From: Dioscorea cayenensis subsp. rotundata | Lineage: Eukaryota; Streptophyta; Magnoliopsida; Dioscoreales; Dioscoreaceae | NCBI RefSeq assembly: GCF_009730915.1 | Contig: NC_052489.1 | Location: 31,427,916-31,491,915, forward strand | Reading direction: 5' to 3' | Length of the DNA: 64,000 nucleotides | Shown here: positions 11,855 through 23,284 of the stretch, piece after piece | How positions within the stretch are numbered: position 1 is the stretch's first letter | Layout of the letters: the number at the start of each line of letters is the position of its first letter | Made by a program: the position numbers and the translations under genes | The notes under the pieces: model-generated | Databases searched by the model: none | Told to the model about the DNA's origin: nothing | What the model saw: the letters and a program-made list of their open reading frames with translations, nothing else

Positions 11855-12450
11855 ATATGTGGAACTGTGTGAACCCGACGGACTGGTGTAGAACGGGTCG
11901 CTAGGTGGATTCTGCTACTTGGTATTAGTTTGGGGATTGCTTGCAGCAAGTTCTTTTGACGTGATCCATTTGCTCGTAATGCCATTTTGGTCGGTCTAAG
12001 ATGAATTGAAAGGCAGAGAAGACTGTTGGATGCAATGCAGTTTGTTGGCAGAACAAGGTTGGTCACGGTGAAAGGAAAGTCAAAGAAGAAGGTTTGTTAA
12101 CGAAAGGCATGTTGTGCGTCCCATATTTGTATATATGACGTCAAATGTCCGATTCCATCAATAACAGTTGACTAATCTCTAAGGAATATTTTAGTTAATA
12201 ATAAAACCGATTGCAAATTGAAGAGGGTGGGATCTCTATCAAGTCGACCTTGGAACCGCGGTGTAATGCCTTCAGGAACTTTGTATGCACTTCCGTACGT
12301 GCACCGATCAAGTATGCTCTTGATTCATACATGGCCAATTGGCACATAGCTGACAGGCTAACAACCACGCGGTCTCTCTGTCGTTCTCATTAATATCCAC
12401 TTGAACAAAATTAAGGAGCATAAACAAGAAGAGAAATCCGCTACTGCACC
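11714..12450 (-). promoter_or_regulatory. 5' flank of mannanase A, shared with copy B
   Basis: Upstream of the start codon is a (TA)n tract (11818-11850). Further blocks (for example around 12140-12220, with gatgtccgattccatcaat-type sequence) recur in front of copy B at 30120-30210. The duplication therefore included the promoter region, which has since diverged. No individual regulatory site is claimed. Confidence 0.45.
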
Positions 12451-13640
12451 TTGCGTCTTCCTTCATAACTTTACATCAAAGACCCAATAAATCAAACCAT
12501 CCTCGGTCCTATCCATCTTTCAGCTGGTTAATTTGACCGTATTTCAAACAATTAAAACTTGACTTATGTCATTGAAATTATGCAACACCAAATTGTCTGA
12601 GTCAGTGATTCTTATCCGTTAAAGCAAACTTTTCTTTTATCAAACAGATTTAAGCACGCATTGTATTAATTATCTTCACACTTATGATCAAAATTCAATT
12701 TTCTTTAGGATGCCCACTTTCATTGTGTTACACGGATAAGTAAGTTTATGTAATTGATTGATTCAATCATGAGAAATTGGAACATTCCTTGTTTGTCCAT
12801 GCATGAAAGGAAATGTATTTTTGTTTATTTATTTATTATTATTATTATTTTATAGAAATGATATAAATCTATGAAGTAATTTATTTGTTTTATTATTTTA
12901 AATTTCTAAATTTCTTGTTAGTTACTTTTATGACAAGGGACATGTTTAATTACCAATTGACAATTGATATAAAAATATTTACATAATTTTTTTTTAGAAA
13001 ATGGAGAGCCGATGGATCGAACCCTCAACTTATATAATTAAGGAGAAGAACAAAGACTAACACTCCTGCTATAGAGGTGGTGTCACCTACTTTGAAATCT
13101 TCTGTTTTTTTAATTGCATCTTCTAAGTATAGATGTATATATTCATATGTAGTATGTTTCCTTGTTATGGACACTCTGCTGTTAAGATGTGTTTAGGTCT
13201 TCATTTTTTATGTTGAACTCGTTTTTATTTTAATGCTAGTGCATGGTTTATTTGCCTTTTCATATATATATATATATTGCAATACATCACCTGCAGACGT
13301 CTGCAAATAAAAATGTGGTGTTTCTACTTTTTTGTGCGCATAGAATTAAACTTTTGTTCGAGCTTCTTTGGTTTATACTTAGTAGCTGAGGCTGAGTTCA
13401 TTTGAGCGCGTTCGACCCATTTTTGGTCTAGCACGATTGTGCGAGAGCGTGTGTATTCGCCTTCATGGCTGGGACCCGAGGCATAGTCACGTGCTCAGCA
13501 CACGCTGAGCCACCGCAGCTGCTCAGCGCCCCGCGAGGCGAGCATTTGCCTCCAAGGAAAAGCAAGAGAAGAGAGAAGGAGATGAAGGGAGAGTTAGGGA
13601 GAAGAAACCCAAGAAAAGGCATTAAAACAGGCCTAAAAAG
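12451..13640. other. Intergenic DNA, no gene recognised
   Basis: AT-rich sequence. A stretch at about 13000-13090 has a tRNA-like gatcgaaccc string, but the paired box needed to call a SINE is weak. Nothing else is supported. Confidence 0.45.
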
Positions 13641-14640
13641 GCACTTTACAGCGTGTAGGGCACAGTGGGTGTGCCACCTCTTGTGCGATCGCACATGAGG
13701 TGGCACAACCTCAGTGAGGCGTAAGCGCTCCTGCACACCCGACAGAACATCCAGATCAACATAGAAGAAAAAGACCCGAAATAAACCACTCTACACAAGA
13801 AAAAAACCGAAAATACCACAAAACGTAAGGGGGAAAGAGGGGCACCCTGACAGAGTCCACGCCGGAAACAGACATATCCAAAAGGTAAACCATTGATCAA
13901 TATATTTGCCTTGCAAGATTCAAGAATGGAACGTACCCAAGAAATCCACTTTGGCATAAAGCCCCTCGCAGCTAGAATGTTAAACAGGAACTCTTCATCA
14001 ACCATATCAAAGGCTTTGGTGAAGTCAACCTTAAAAATGTGACCTTGATGGTTACATTTTGGATGATAAAGATTAATTCTTACTCCGCAAGAATGTTATC
14101 CGAGATAGTGTGACCCTTAATGAAGGCTGACTGGACATTGTCAACCAAAGAGTTGATCAGGCTAAGTCTAGAAGCCAAGATGTTGTACGTAGATGATTTT
14201 GAGAGGAGCGTTGATGAGACTAATTGGGAGCAAGTCTCCAACCTCATAAGCACCATTCTTCTTCGGAATGAGGACACTATTAGCCTAGTTGACGCATTCC
14301 AAGTTCGCATACCCTGAGAAGAAATTGTGGTAGGGACAGAGCATATCATTCTTGGAAACGTCAAAGTGTTCCTTAAAAAAAAAGAAAGCTGGAAGGCAAT
14401 GGGCCCTGGTGCCTTATCTGCACCCAAGTCAAAAGTCGCTCTTTTAATTTCCTCCATAGAAAAAGGGGCTTCCAAAGAACTAAGGTCAACTTGAGGTTTG
14501 AGGTGGAAGAGATGTATCCAATTAGCAAACAACCGGAAGCCTCTCTTAGATCTAAAGAGCAGACGAAAGTAATTTTAGAAGGCCGCCCCTATCTCACCAA
14601 CCCTTTCAATCCTACCACCCACTGAAATGATGTGACCAAT
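13640..14640 (-). mobile_element. LINE reverse-transcriptase fragment
   Basis: Minus-strand frames carry reverse-transcriptase blocks of plant L1-type LINEs. From 14532 down they are FSMEEIKRATFDLGADKAPG, LASRLSLINSLVDNVQSAFI and KGHTISDN. Then, from about 14005, come VDEEFLFNILAARGFMPKWI and RGLCQGAPLSP. The order matches RVT_1 of a non-LTR element. Several frame changes break it and both ends are missing, so it is dead. It is more diverged from the two large LINEs here than they are from each other. Confidence 0.75.
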
Positions 14641-14649
14641 ATGATTTGG

Positions 14650-15310
14650 GGCTTTTTAATAGCTTGGCCCTTTTTTTTTATATATATATATATAACTAAA
14701 TGGCCCTAGGGCCATTTTAATTTTCAAAATGGCCCTAGGACCATCACATCACCCACATGGATGATGTAACATGCTGACTGGGTGCTGAGTTAGCGCTGAC
14801 TGGGTTGCTGACTCAGCATTTTTAAATTAAAAATTGTGATTTTTGCATTTTAACCCCTGCATTATTTTATAATCAATAAATTGTCTTATTCTTAGGTTTT
14901 TTTAACCAATTTTTTTTTAAAAAATTATTAGTGTTTTAAAATTTACTAAACTTTTAAATAACTTTTTAAAAAATATATAAGTGTGTTTTTTTAATTTAAA
15001 TCCCTTATTTGTTTTATAATTAACATATTATCTTTTCTCTTTGGTTATTTAACCCAAATTTTATTTATAAAAAATTAATTTTAAAGAATATAATTTAAAT
15101 ATGAAAACACAAATTTTAAAATTATAACTTTTTAAGCAATATATAAGTGTGTTTTTTTTATTTGTATTATAATTACTTTATTCTTGTGAGATTGGTTGTA
15201 TGTTATCCTTGCATTGCCCATTCATTGTGTGATTGCTAGGTATTATGATATTGCACACCAAGTGTTCAACGAATTGTCACACTAGTTCCGCGAGTCCTCA
15301 CACGCAACAA
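14650..15310 (+). mobile_element. Probable 5' LTR region of a copia element
   Basis: AT-rich sequence ending in ca just before a primer-binding site. Its start is not defined, because no TG end with a matching downstream LTR could be found. Confidence 0.35.
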
Positions 15311-15311
15311 T

Positions 15312-15322
15312 TGGTATCAGAG
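15312..15322 (+). other. Retrotransposon primer-binding site (initiator Met tRNA)
   Basis: tggtatcagag is complementary to the 3' end of plant initiator methionine tRNA, the usual primer of copia elements. It lies about 45 bases before the gag frame. Confidence 0.7.
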
Positions 15323-15354
15323 ATTCGTTCTAGGATTGTGGAGGTTGTCTAAGC

Positions 15355-16170
15355 TTGCAATTGAAAGAATTGGGGCTTGTATTGATGGACAAAGTAATGG
15401 AGTTTGAAAAGCTCAAGGAGGACAATTGGCCAATATGGAAGATAATGATGGAGGATCACCTTGTCTATAAGGAGTTGGATCTACCACTATTGGGGAATGA
15501 TGTTAAACCCTCATCTATGAGTGATGAACAATGGAAGGTTCTTGATCGAAAATGCTTGTCAGTGATAAGGCTATGTATTTCACCATCTATCTTGTTTGAT
15601 GTTTATCAATGTAAGACCGCTCATGAACTTTGGAGTACTTTGGAGCAATCTTTTGAGCAACCATCGGGTATTAATAAGATGCATGCCATGAAGAGGTTAT
15701 TTCTCTTGAAAATGAAGGATGGTGTCATGGTGCGAAAGCATGTGAATGAGTTTAACTCTATTGTGGCACAATTAAAGGCTCTAAAGGTAAATCTTGATGA
15801 AGAGGTCTTATGCTTGCTACTTTTGAGCTATTTGCCTCCAAGTTGGGATACTCTTGTTACTACCGTGGCAAATACAATGGGGAACAAGTTCAAGTTGAAT
15901 GATGTTGTTTCTTCATTGAGTAGTGAGGAGACTAGAAGGGCTTCTTCACAAATATCTAGTGACTCAAGTCAAGCACTAGCGGCCGGTGAAAGAGGAAGGT
16001 CTCAACAAAGGGATGATGTTTTGGCTAGTAAGGGCAAGTCACAAGCAAAGAGAAGATCAAAGTCACGGGGCCGGGTTGTTACTTGTTGGTATTGTAAGAA
16101 ATAAGGTCATGTGAGGAATGATTGTAATCTTTTGAAGAGCAAGCGAAAGGGGAAGCAAGTTGATGGTAAA
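15355..16170 (+). pseudogene. Ty1/copia gag (UBN2-type) fragment
   Basis: A 249-residue frame (the first true ATG in frame is near 15385, MDKVMEFEKL) reads as copia gag: EDNWPIWKIMMEDHL, then AHELWSTLEQSFE, MKRLFLLKMKDG and LLSYLPPSWDTL, with a basic Ser/Arg-rich tail. The CCHC zinc knuckle starts at CWYCKK. It is cut by a TAA stop directly before GHVRNDC, so the nucleic-acid-binding knuckle is split. Protease, integrase and RT do not follow after about 16200. The element is therefore a truncated, non-autonomous remnant. Confidence 0.8.
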
Positions 16171-16204
16171 CCCTCAAAGAGTAATTTCGAAAGTTTTCAG
16201 GGCA

Positions 16205-17236
16205 CAAATAGAAGCCACTGAGAAGCTCGAACCTTGCTCTTTCGACCGATGGATATCCTTACTAATAAGCAGCAAGATCGTTGAATAGGAGCAGGGAGAT
16301 GGGATGGGAGGGTGCCTCAACAGGATGAAGGCCATTTACGTGAGGAGGAGATGTTTTCTTAGTCCGTATCCTCTTCCGATGAGGAGATCTCGAGCAGACG
16401 TCCCTGGCACAATTTCATCCTGTAGCTAATTACTTTATCAATTCACATATGATAAGGGAAAAATTCACATATAATAAGGGAAAAATTCACATATGATCTT
16501 GCACAATTTCATCAAGGTAGCTAATTAATTTATAAATAAATTATTTTTTTTAATAAATTATCTGATCTAAGGGCTTCTTTCATGTTTCTTATGGTAATAC
16601 ATGGCTAGTCTTGCACCGAAATATTGAGCCAGGATTATTTACATACTCGCATAAAAAGAGCCGATGACTGATGAACTGGAGAGTGCACTGAGAACATATC
16701 GGTTAACCATTCTCTTAGAAGTGAAAAAAAAAAGTCATCTGTTTCCACATTAGCAAGTGCTCTAATTAACATGTTGAGGATCATGACACCGGCGAGATCA
16801 CTCCAATACCTGCAGCTACAGGAGAGAATGAACAGGAACCAGAGAAGCAAAGAACAAAGAAGAAGTAACTAGACAAAGCTGAAGAAAAACCAAAAATGAG
16901 AAGAAAATCTTGACTAGCATAAAACAGCCAACCAGCACTCAGCCTTCTCCACTTACTTTATACTAGAAAAGTAAAATACAAAAAAGTTACTCACTTAACT
17001 TGTTTTTCATTAGCCAACATAATCCACTAACTTTCTCCTAATTGGCCCATAACCTTAAACATGATACTATAAAATATTACATAATCAAAACACTTTCTCT
17101 ACTCCAGTCTAACACTTGAGCTTAAGTAAACGCTCCATTCTTCACCCCATACTGGGTATTCTTCATTCATGCTTCAGCAATGATGTTCACCATCCTTCTA
17201 GGACCGAGCACGTAGCTACTCAGCATCATGTTTCGA
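16205..17236 (-). mobile_element. Copia LTR-like region and unassigned flank
   Basis: Copia pol on the minus strand (17237 onward) runs into its 3' untranslated end here. Sequence towards 16640 is probably LTR, but the other end was not found. Nothing else was recognised in 16205-16640. Confidence 0.3.
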
Positions 17237-18155
17237 TCACTTCTCCAGCTCAGCACCAACACTCCCCCTTGATTGAAGCATCTTCACTCCTAATTCAGCT
17301 CTCATTCTCTGGTGCTTCTCAGTTGGCAGGGGTTTGGTGAACACATTAGCTAATTGATCACCAGTGTTACAATGTTTTAGAATTATCGAACCATCAGTTA
17401 CAAAACCCCGAATGAAATGAAACCTCACGTCTATGTGTTTGGTTCTCCCATGATAAGCCGGGTTCTTTGCAACAGCTATGGTCGACTGGTTATCACACCA
17501 AAGCACAGCTGAACCTTCACTCTTTATTCCACACTCACTCAGAATCCTTCTCAGCCACACCAGTTGGCAAGTAGCCGAAGTTGCAGCTATATATTCAGCC
17601 TCAGTTGTTGATAGAGCCACCACTTCCTGCTTCTTCGAGGACCAACTAACTGAACATCTTCCAATTCAGCAAACCATGCCTAAAGTGCTCTTTCTGTCAC
17701 TCAACGATCCTCCCCAATCAGAGTCTGTGAACCCTTCTAAGCAGCTATCTCTACCACTAGGATAGAACAACCCAAAGCTTGCAGTCCCTGAGAGATACTT
17801 CACAACTCTTTTTGTTGCATTGAGGTGTTCAATCTTTGGTTTACTCATAAACCTTGAAAGAAAGGTTACAGCATAGCATATATCAGGTCTTGTATGCACA
17901 ATGTATAGCAACTTGTCAATGAGGCTCCTGTATAATGTAGCAACTGCTAATTCTTCATTGTCTTCAAGTGAAAATTTTTCATTAACTGCCATTGGTGTCT
18001 CTACATGGCTACTATATTTCATGTTCATCAGTGGTACAAGATCTTCAATGTATCTCCTCTGTGAGATAGAGACACCCTCACTGATTTAATGTATTTCCAA
18101 ACCAAGAAAGTATTTAATTTCACCCAGATCTGACATGTCAAAAGTTTCTGAAAGT
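17237..18155 (-). pseudogene. Ty1/copia pol fragment: RT end and RNase H
   Basis: Minus-strand copia polyprotein, C-terminal part. Near 18140 it reads MSDLGEIKYFLGLEIH (reverse transcriptase) followed by a TAA stop. The frame then continues with QRRYIEDL, LIDKLLYIVHTRPDICYAV and the RNase H blocks ALSTTEAEYIAA, VLWCDNQSTI and KHIDVRFHFI. A second stop breaks the frame near 17666. Just past the end, AAGGGGGAG (17262-17270) is a polypurine tract, and TGTTGGTGCTGAG (from 17261 downward) is a plausible LTR start. It lies in opposite orientation to the gag piece upstream and is a different copy. Confidence 0.85.
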
Positions 18156-18241
18156 CATGTGAAAAGATTATTATTGTTAGTGTTAATGTTAGTGTCACAT
18201 GTTAGTGTCACACTTTTAGGGTGTGTTTGATGCGTAACTAA

Positions 18242-18306
18242 GTACAGCACAAGCAGTACAGAACAAAGCAAGTAGTTGTGTTACAACACAACTACTTGTG
18301 CTGTAC
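18242..18306. repeat. Overlapping perfect inverted repeats, MITE-like
   Basis: caagtagttgtgtt (18269-18282) and its exact reverse complement (18285-18298) are separated by only two bases. An outer pair, gtacagcacaag (18242-18253) and cttgtgctgtac (18295-18306), is also exact. The preceding gggtgtgtttgat resembles terminal repeats of plant MITEs. The matching far end was not found. Confidence 0.5.
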
Positions 18307-18309
18307 CTC

Positions 18310-20560
18310 GTTTGATATCTTATTGACAACACAAAAATTTTGTACTGTTCTTTGATTGATTTCTACAAAGACAAATTATTGTAAAATTACTTCTGAAACT
18401 CTTCATAATGTCTTATATTTGATTTACAATAAACAATTTCACAAGTAAATTTCAAAGTTTTTCTCAATTTCAATATTAACCTAATTAAATTTTGTATAAT
18501 TAATCAACTTATTAAATCATAATTATATTTTTTTCTAATTTTAAAAATATAGGAAAGAATATTTTATTGCTAAAAAAATACATGATAAATTCAGTTAATA
18601 TGCCAATCCACTAAACAATAAAATTTGTTACTCTATAATCTTATTAAATATACTACAATCTATAATCTTATTAATACTATATGTACTAATTTGTAAAAAT
18701 TTTCGAGTTGCCAATCAATAGACTTTAAATATAAAAAATTAATTTGTAAGATATAATGGAACCAAACAATAAATTTTCATAATTTTTTTTACTAAATATA
18801 ATTGTTTTATATTATGTGCATCAACATGAAAAAATATATAAAACAATTTAAATTTTCAATTTTTAAATAAAAATATAAAAACAAATTATGTTAATTTTTA
18901 TGATTTAAAATTTTAATTTTAAGATATCAATCAAATGATTCTCACTTTTATTTATATTGCATAGAAATCAAAATAATTCTCATTTCTGAATGCCCTTGGC
19001 AACAACATTTCGCTAGCTCATTTTAGAATGGAAGTACGTGGGCAAGATGTTGAAGCTGCCTCGAGGGCATGTACACTTCGTGCCTTGCTAGCATGACGAG
19101 GACCACAACTTCTTGGTTGTGTAGGGCAAGATGTGTCTCATCGACCTTCTCACAAGTGGTTCAATCTGAGTCTTCTTGGGCACACAAAAAAAAAAACCAT
19201 GTCAACATTGGAAGAGGCATGGGCAAAAGAGTTACTTTATAGAAAGGGTTATTTTGGATCATCCCGGCCTCATTGGTGAAGGAGAAAAAGAATGGCATGA
19301 GAAAGAGTGGAAAGAGAATGGCATGAGAAAGTACTCTGCTATTCTGGAGCACGAATCGAGGAAGAGAAAAAGCTCAAGGAGAAGAAGAGATCCAACAGGC
19401 TAGGGTTTGAGGATTTGCAAGAGAATCGAAGAGCATTTAGTGCCGGATTACATCTATACTTCGGGTAGTTCATCCTTGCAAGTAGATCTCCAAATCCACC
19501 GGTTTGATCTTTCTTTTATCTCTTCTTGAAGTCATAAAATTCATCTTCGTGAAGACGATGAATGTGTGCTTATTGTGAGTTTCTCCCATTGAATGCCAAT
19601 GTCTTTATGCTCGTAAACCTCTAATTAGCTAGAGAGAAACCTATGTAACCCGGCCGATTGTTGACATAGTGGATGCATTTCAAGTAACTTTAAATAATCC
19701 CTTGGTTTTTTCTTCGATTTGAAGGGTTTGCATACTAAATTTGATGTCTTTGCATCATTGTTTGCATTTTTCGGCCTTTAGAGTTTATTATCTCATTCTT
19801 GAGCACAAAGAGAGGTTAGATTTGCACTTTCAAGGGTCATATTCGACCTAAGGGAGTCATTCACCAGCATAGAGGCCACATAACATTGCAAGAAAACCTT
19901 GCGCGCAGGCACCTTGTGCCCTGCATTGATAAAAGTCCATATAGAATCGGTAGAAAGCCTTGTGCGCAACTTGCGCCCGCATATACGTGAACAGTTATAG
20001 TGGGCGGAACGCCAACATGCATGATTCTTCTGCATTTCTCTGCCCACCAAACAAATCATTATCAGCACTACATCACTAGGGGAGGGGCCAGAAATTTTTT
20101 CCAAAGGGGCTAAATTTTTTTTAAAGAGAGCTAAAAATCTTTTTAGAGGACAAGCAAAAAAAATGAATGAAGCAAATATTTCATTTTTATAAATATTTTT
20201 CTAAACCTTTATTTTTTAAATAGCATATATATATATACTATTTCTTAGAAAATCAAGTTGTCAAACAATAAATTTTTACATATATATATATATAACCACT
20301 TTATTAAATGTCAAAAAAAGCTAAACAATAAAAATTTTTATAAATATATTGTTTAAAACTATAATATTTTTTTAGACTATATATGCTAATTTATAAAACA
20401 ACTCATTGAACAATAAAAATATGAAAAGAGCTAAACAATAAAATTTTTACAAAAATTTTTTTCTAAAGATAATGGTTTTTATATTATATACATTAATTTG
20501 ATACTTTATAAATATATATGTTATATATATATATGCATTAATAATATATATGTATATATA
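18310..20560. other. Intergenic: AT-rich block, then unassigned repetitive sequence
   Basis: 18360-18960 is extremely AT-rich with nothing recognisable. 19000-20100 has more balanced composition and small open frames without family resemblance. It may be an old retrotransposon leader. 20100-20560 is AT-rich again with several (TA)n tracts. Confidence 0.4.
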
Positions 20561-20879
20561 TATGTATAGAATTTTAAAAAAAAAACCAACAATATATGCC
20601 TCTGCAACTTTGAGCATGAAGTCAAACAGTGTTCCCCGTAGCCCCGTCTAAACAGTGTTCCCGACCATGAGATTCCTCTGTAACTCTCGTGAGAACTACT
20701 CTGACTCGCATGCAGAACCACGCAACGCTCGGCCTCCACGTGGCGGATCTCGCGGGGGCTTCTCCGGCAAACACCGCAGGAACTCTCGCCCTCAGACCTC
20801 ACACCCCTCCCCCCTCGTAAACCTCTCCTCTCGGCTGACAATCTAGCTCCAGACGCTCAATTCCCCCAAGAACTCTCCG

Positions 20880-23269
20880 GTGAGAGAGGGCACCACCTAT
20901 GCTGATGCTACTCGATCCCCGCCGTTGGAACCTTTAGCCGCCTCCCACCCCGCTCCCCTGAAGAGAAGACGTTCACCAGACTCTGTAGAGCGATGCTCTA
21001 AATGCTTGAGAACTGGTCATAGGGCTGATGAATGTCGTCACCAGCTCACCTGCAAACGTTGCTCCGGCGCCGGCCACCTCGCCATCCGCTGCCCTCTCCG
21101 TTCTCCTCCTCATCGTCCTGACTCCAAGAAGGCTAGAATCCGCTCTAAAAACTTCTCTCTAGAAACCTCCCACTCGAACCCCAAACCTCGGAGTTCCACC
21201 TCTGAGCTCAAATCTCTCCTCCATATTCCTGCGAGACCCAACAAGACCTCTCTCCGAGTCTCACTACCTATCACTGAAGCAATTCTAAAGTCGAAGGAAG
21301 AACTGAAGAAGATGGTGATCATCAGGGTTTTATCCGGTAATGCCAGCGTCCGCTCTCTTCATGACTCACTCCCTTAGTGCTTGAACACCGATCTCTGCGA
21401 GCACATCACTCCCTTCAACAATGATTTTATCCTCACTTTATCTTCCTCCAAAGATGCAGCAACGACCGTGAAGAGAAGCCCTATTACTCTTATCACTACC
21501 CATGGTCCTTGCTGCATTACTCTATCACTATCGGACACGATCGGCTCCCACGCTGATGGCCGCGGTAAGTACAAGCCGGATCGGGGATCACGAACCTCCC
21601 CCTCCACTGCTGGAACTGGGATTCCATCGTCGACATTCTCAAACCGATTGGAGACTTAATTTATGTTCAGAAGAAGGAGCACGTTACCTTGGAGCATCTC
21701 CGAACTCTCGTGAGACTTAAATCCTCGATCTCCTTCCCGCTGGAGATCACGGTGGACGTCGGAGTTAGGAGTTTCATCGTAAAACTTGAAGATGACGGAG
21801 TTCATACTCTCCGTTCCAAGCTTGTGCAAGGCACGACGTCTCATCCTCCGGCTCATCTCCGATCAGCTCAGCCCTCCAGCAACCCCACCTATGTGCCCAA
21901 ATCCGATAAGGGCAAAGCACCTTTGGTGCAACCTCCCGTGAGATATCCCCTCTGGCAAGGCCGTTGAGCACTCCGACCTCGGCCTCTCTACTGGGAGCAC
22001 CGTTAGCGGACCTCAGGGAGGTTCTTTGCTTCTTTCCGGTGACCGGCCGATTGCCAGAACCCCTGAGCTCCCATCGGCATCTCGCGAGTGCGCAGGGGGA
22101 CAGCTTGCACTGTCGCCATGCAGTGGAGACGTGATGGAGGAGCCTCCTACGGCCGTCCATCTGCCTCGTGATGATCTCCCATTCATCCGATTTGGAACCT
22201 TGCCCTCGTCCTCTCTGCCTCGAGATCATGCCCCCCGAGATTCCTGCACTCCACGTGATTGTGTCTCTGATTCTCTAGAGAAGCTCCGAGATGATATTCC
22301 CTCCGATCGGCCAGCTCTTCGTAATCAGCACTCTGATCAAAATCCCACTCTCCAATCTGATGAGATGCCTCGAGATCCATCTAGCCTTGATCACAGCACT
22401 CTCACCTCTTTAAAGCTCTCTTTGCCTCGTGATAAGAGCATACCGGACCTTCTCTCTGACACAGATTTATCTTATCAAAATAAGCAACATTCTAAATCAC
22501 TTAACAATTTATCTGATAAGGCACCACTACCAAGTGATTCTCACACTTCACAACCCTAACCACGATTGTGGTCGGGGGCCCCTCTTGAATACGCTATACA
22601 AGGAATTACCCCTTCTCACCGCAAGATAATCCTGCAATTATACCTATCCACGAGGGTTATAAATGGATCTTCTTTTATGGAGGATGGACCCTGGTGCCCT
22701 GCATCAACTCTGAGAAATTCTATGATCTTGATCCCATTCCACAGATTTCCCCAGAAGATAACCCTTCTGATGAAGAACTTCTCGACTGGGGGGAAGATGA
22801 GACCTTTCTTGACCAGGACATGGCTGATCCTGATTTCCTCCCTGAAGACAACTGCATCGATCAGGAGGATCATATCTCCTCACACTTTGACACTGCACTA
22901 GTAATTCCTGAGCTCCCTAAAGATTTCTCAAAACATATCCATACCAGTCCCAAACAGCTTAGAAGAAGTGAGAGACCCAAGAAACCATCAGGACGATGGA
23001 ATGAAGACGCTGGGTTCGTTCCCCATCCCCCTCGATCTTCTAAGAAGAAAACCCCTGAAGATCCACGAGAAGGTACGCCCTCTATCATTAATTCTGTTTT
23101 TTCATCCTGGTCAGATGCTCAAATTATTAATTACAGTAATTCCTGTGGCATTAACTTTCTTGGTTCCCCTAATCACAAAAAAAAATGCATAGACAAAATC
23201 AGGTCTACCGAAGCTGATAGGAACTCCAAATGCCTTACAGCCCTTGGGTCTCCTCCGAGACCTATTTAG
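20880..23269 (+). pseudogene. LINE ORF1 (CCHC zinc-knuckle protein)
   Basis: The nucleic-acid-binding ORF1 protein of the LINE. Two adjacent knuckles are intact: C-X2-C-X4-H-X4-C as CSKCLRTGHRADEC, then CKRCSGAGHLAIRC. A Pro/Ser/Arg-rich middle with many PRD repeats follows. A final acidic block at 22694-23269 (DEELLDWGEDE) leads into a basic tail ending at 23269. Stops and frame changes between about 21380 and 22690 break it into at least three pieces. The first in-frame ATG is unclear. Confidence 0.65.
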
Positions 23270-23284
23270 ACATTCCCTGTTTTC

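Noticed and set aside
13000-13090. Possible third SINE (gatcgaaccc string)
   Set aside because: Only one weak B-box-like string, no convincing A box, tail or duplication.
15312-18155. A single intact copia element from gag to RNase H
   Set aside because: gag is on the plus strand and pol on the minus strand, with no shared LTRs. They are two separate fragments.
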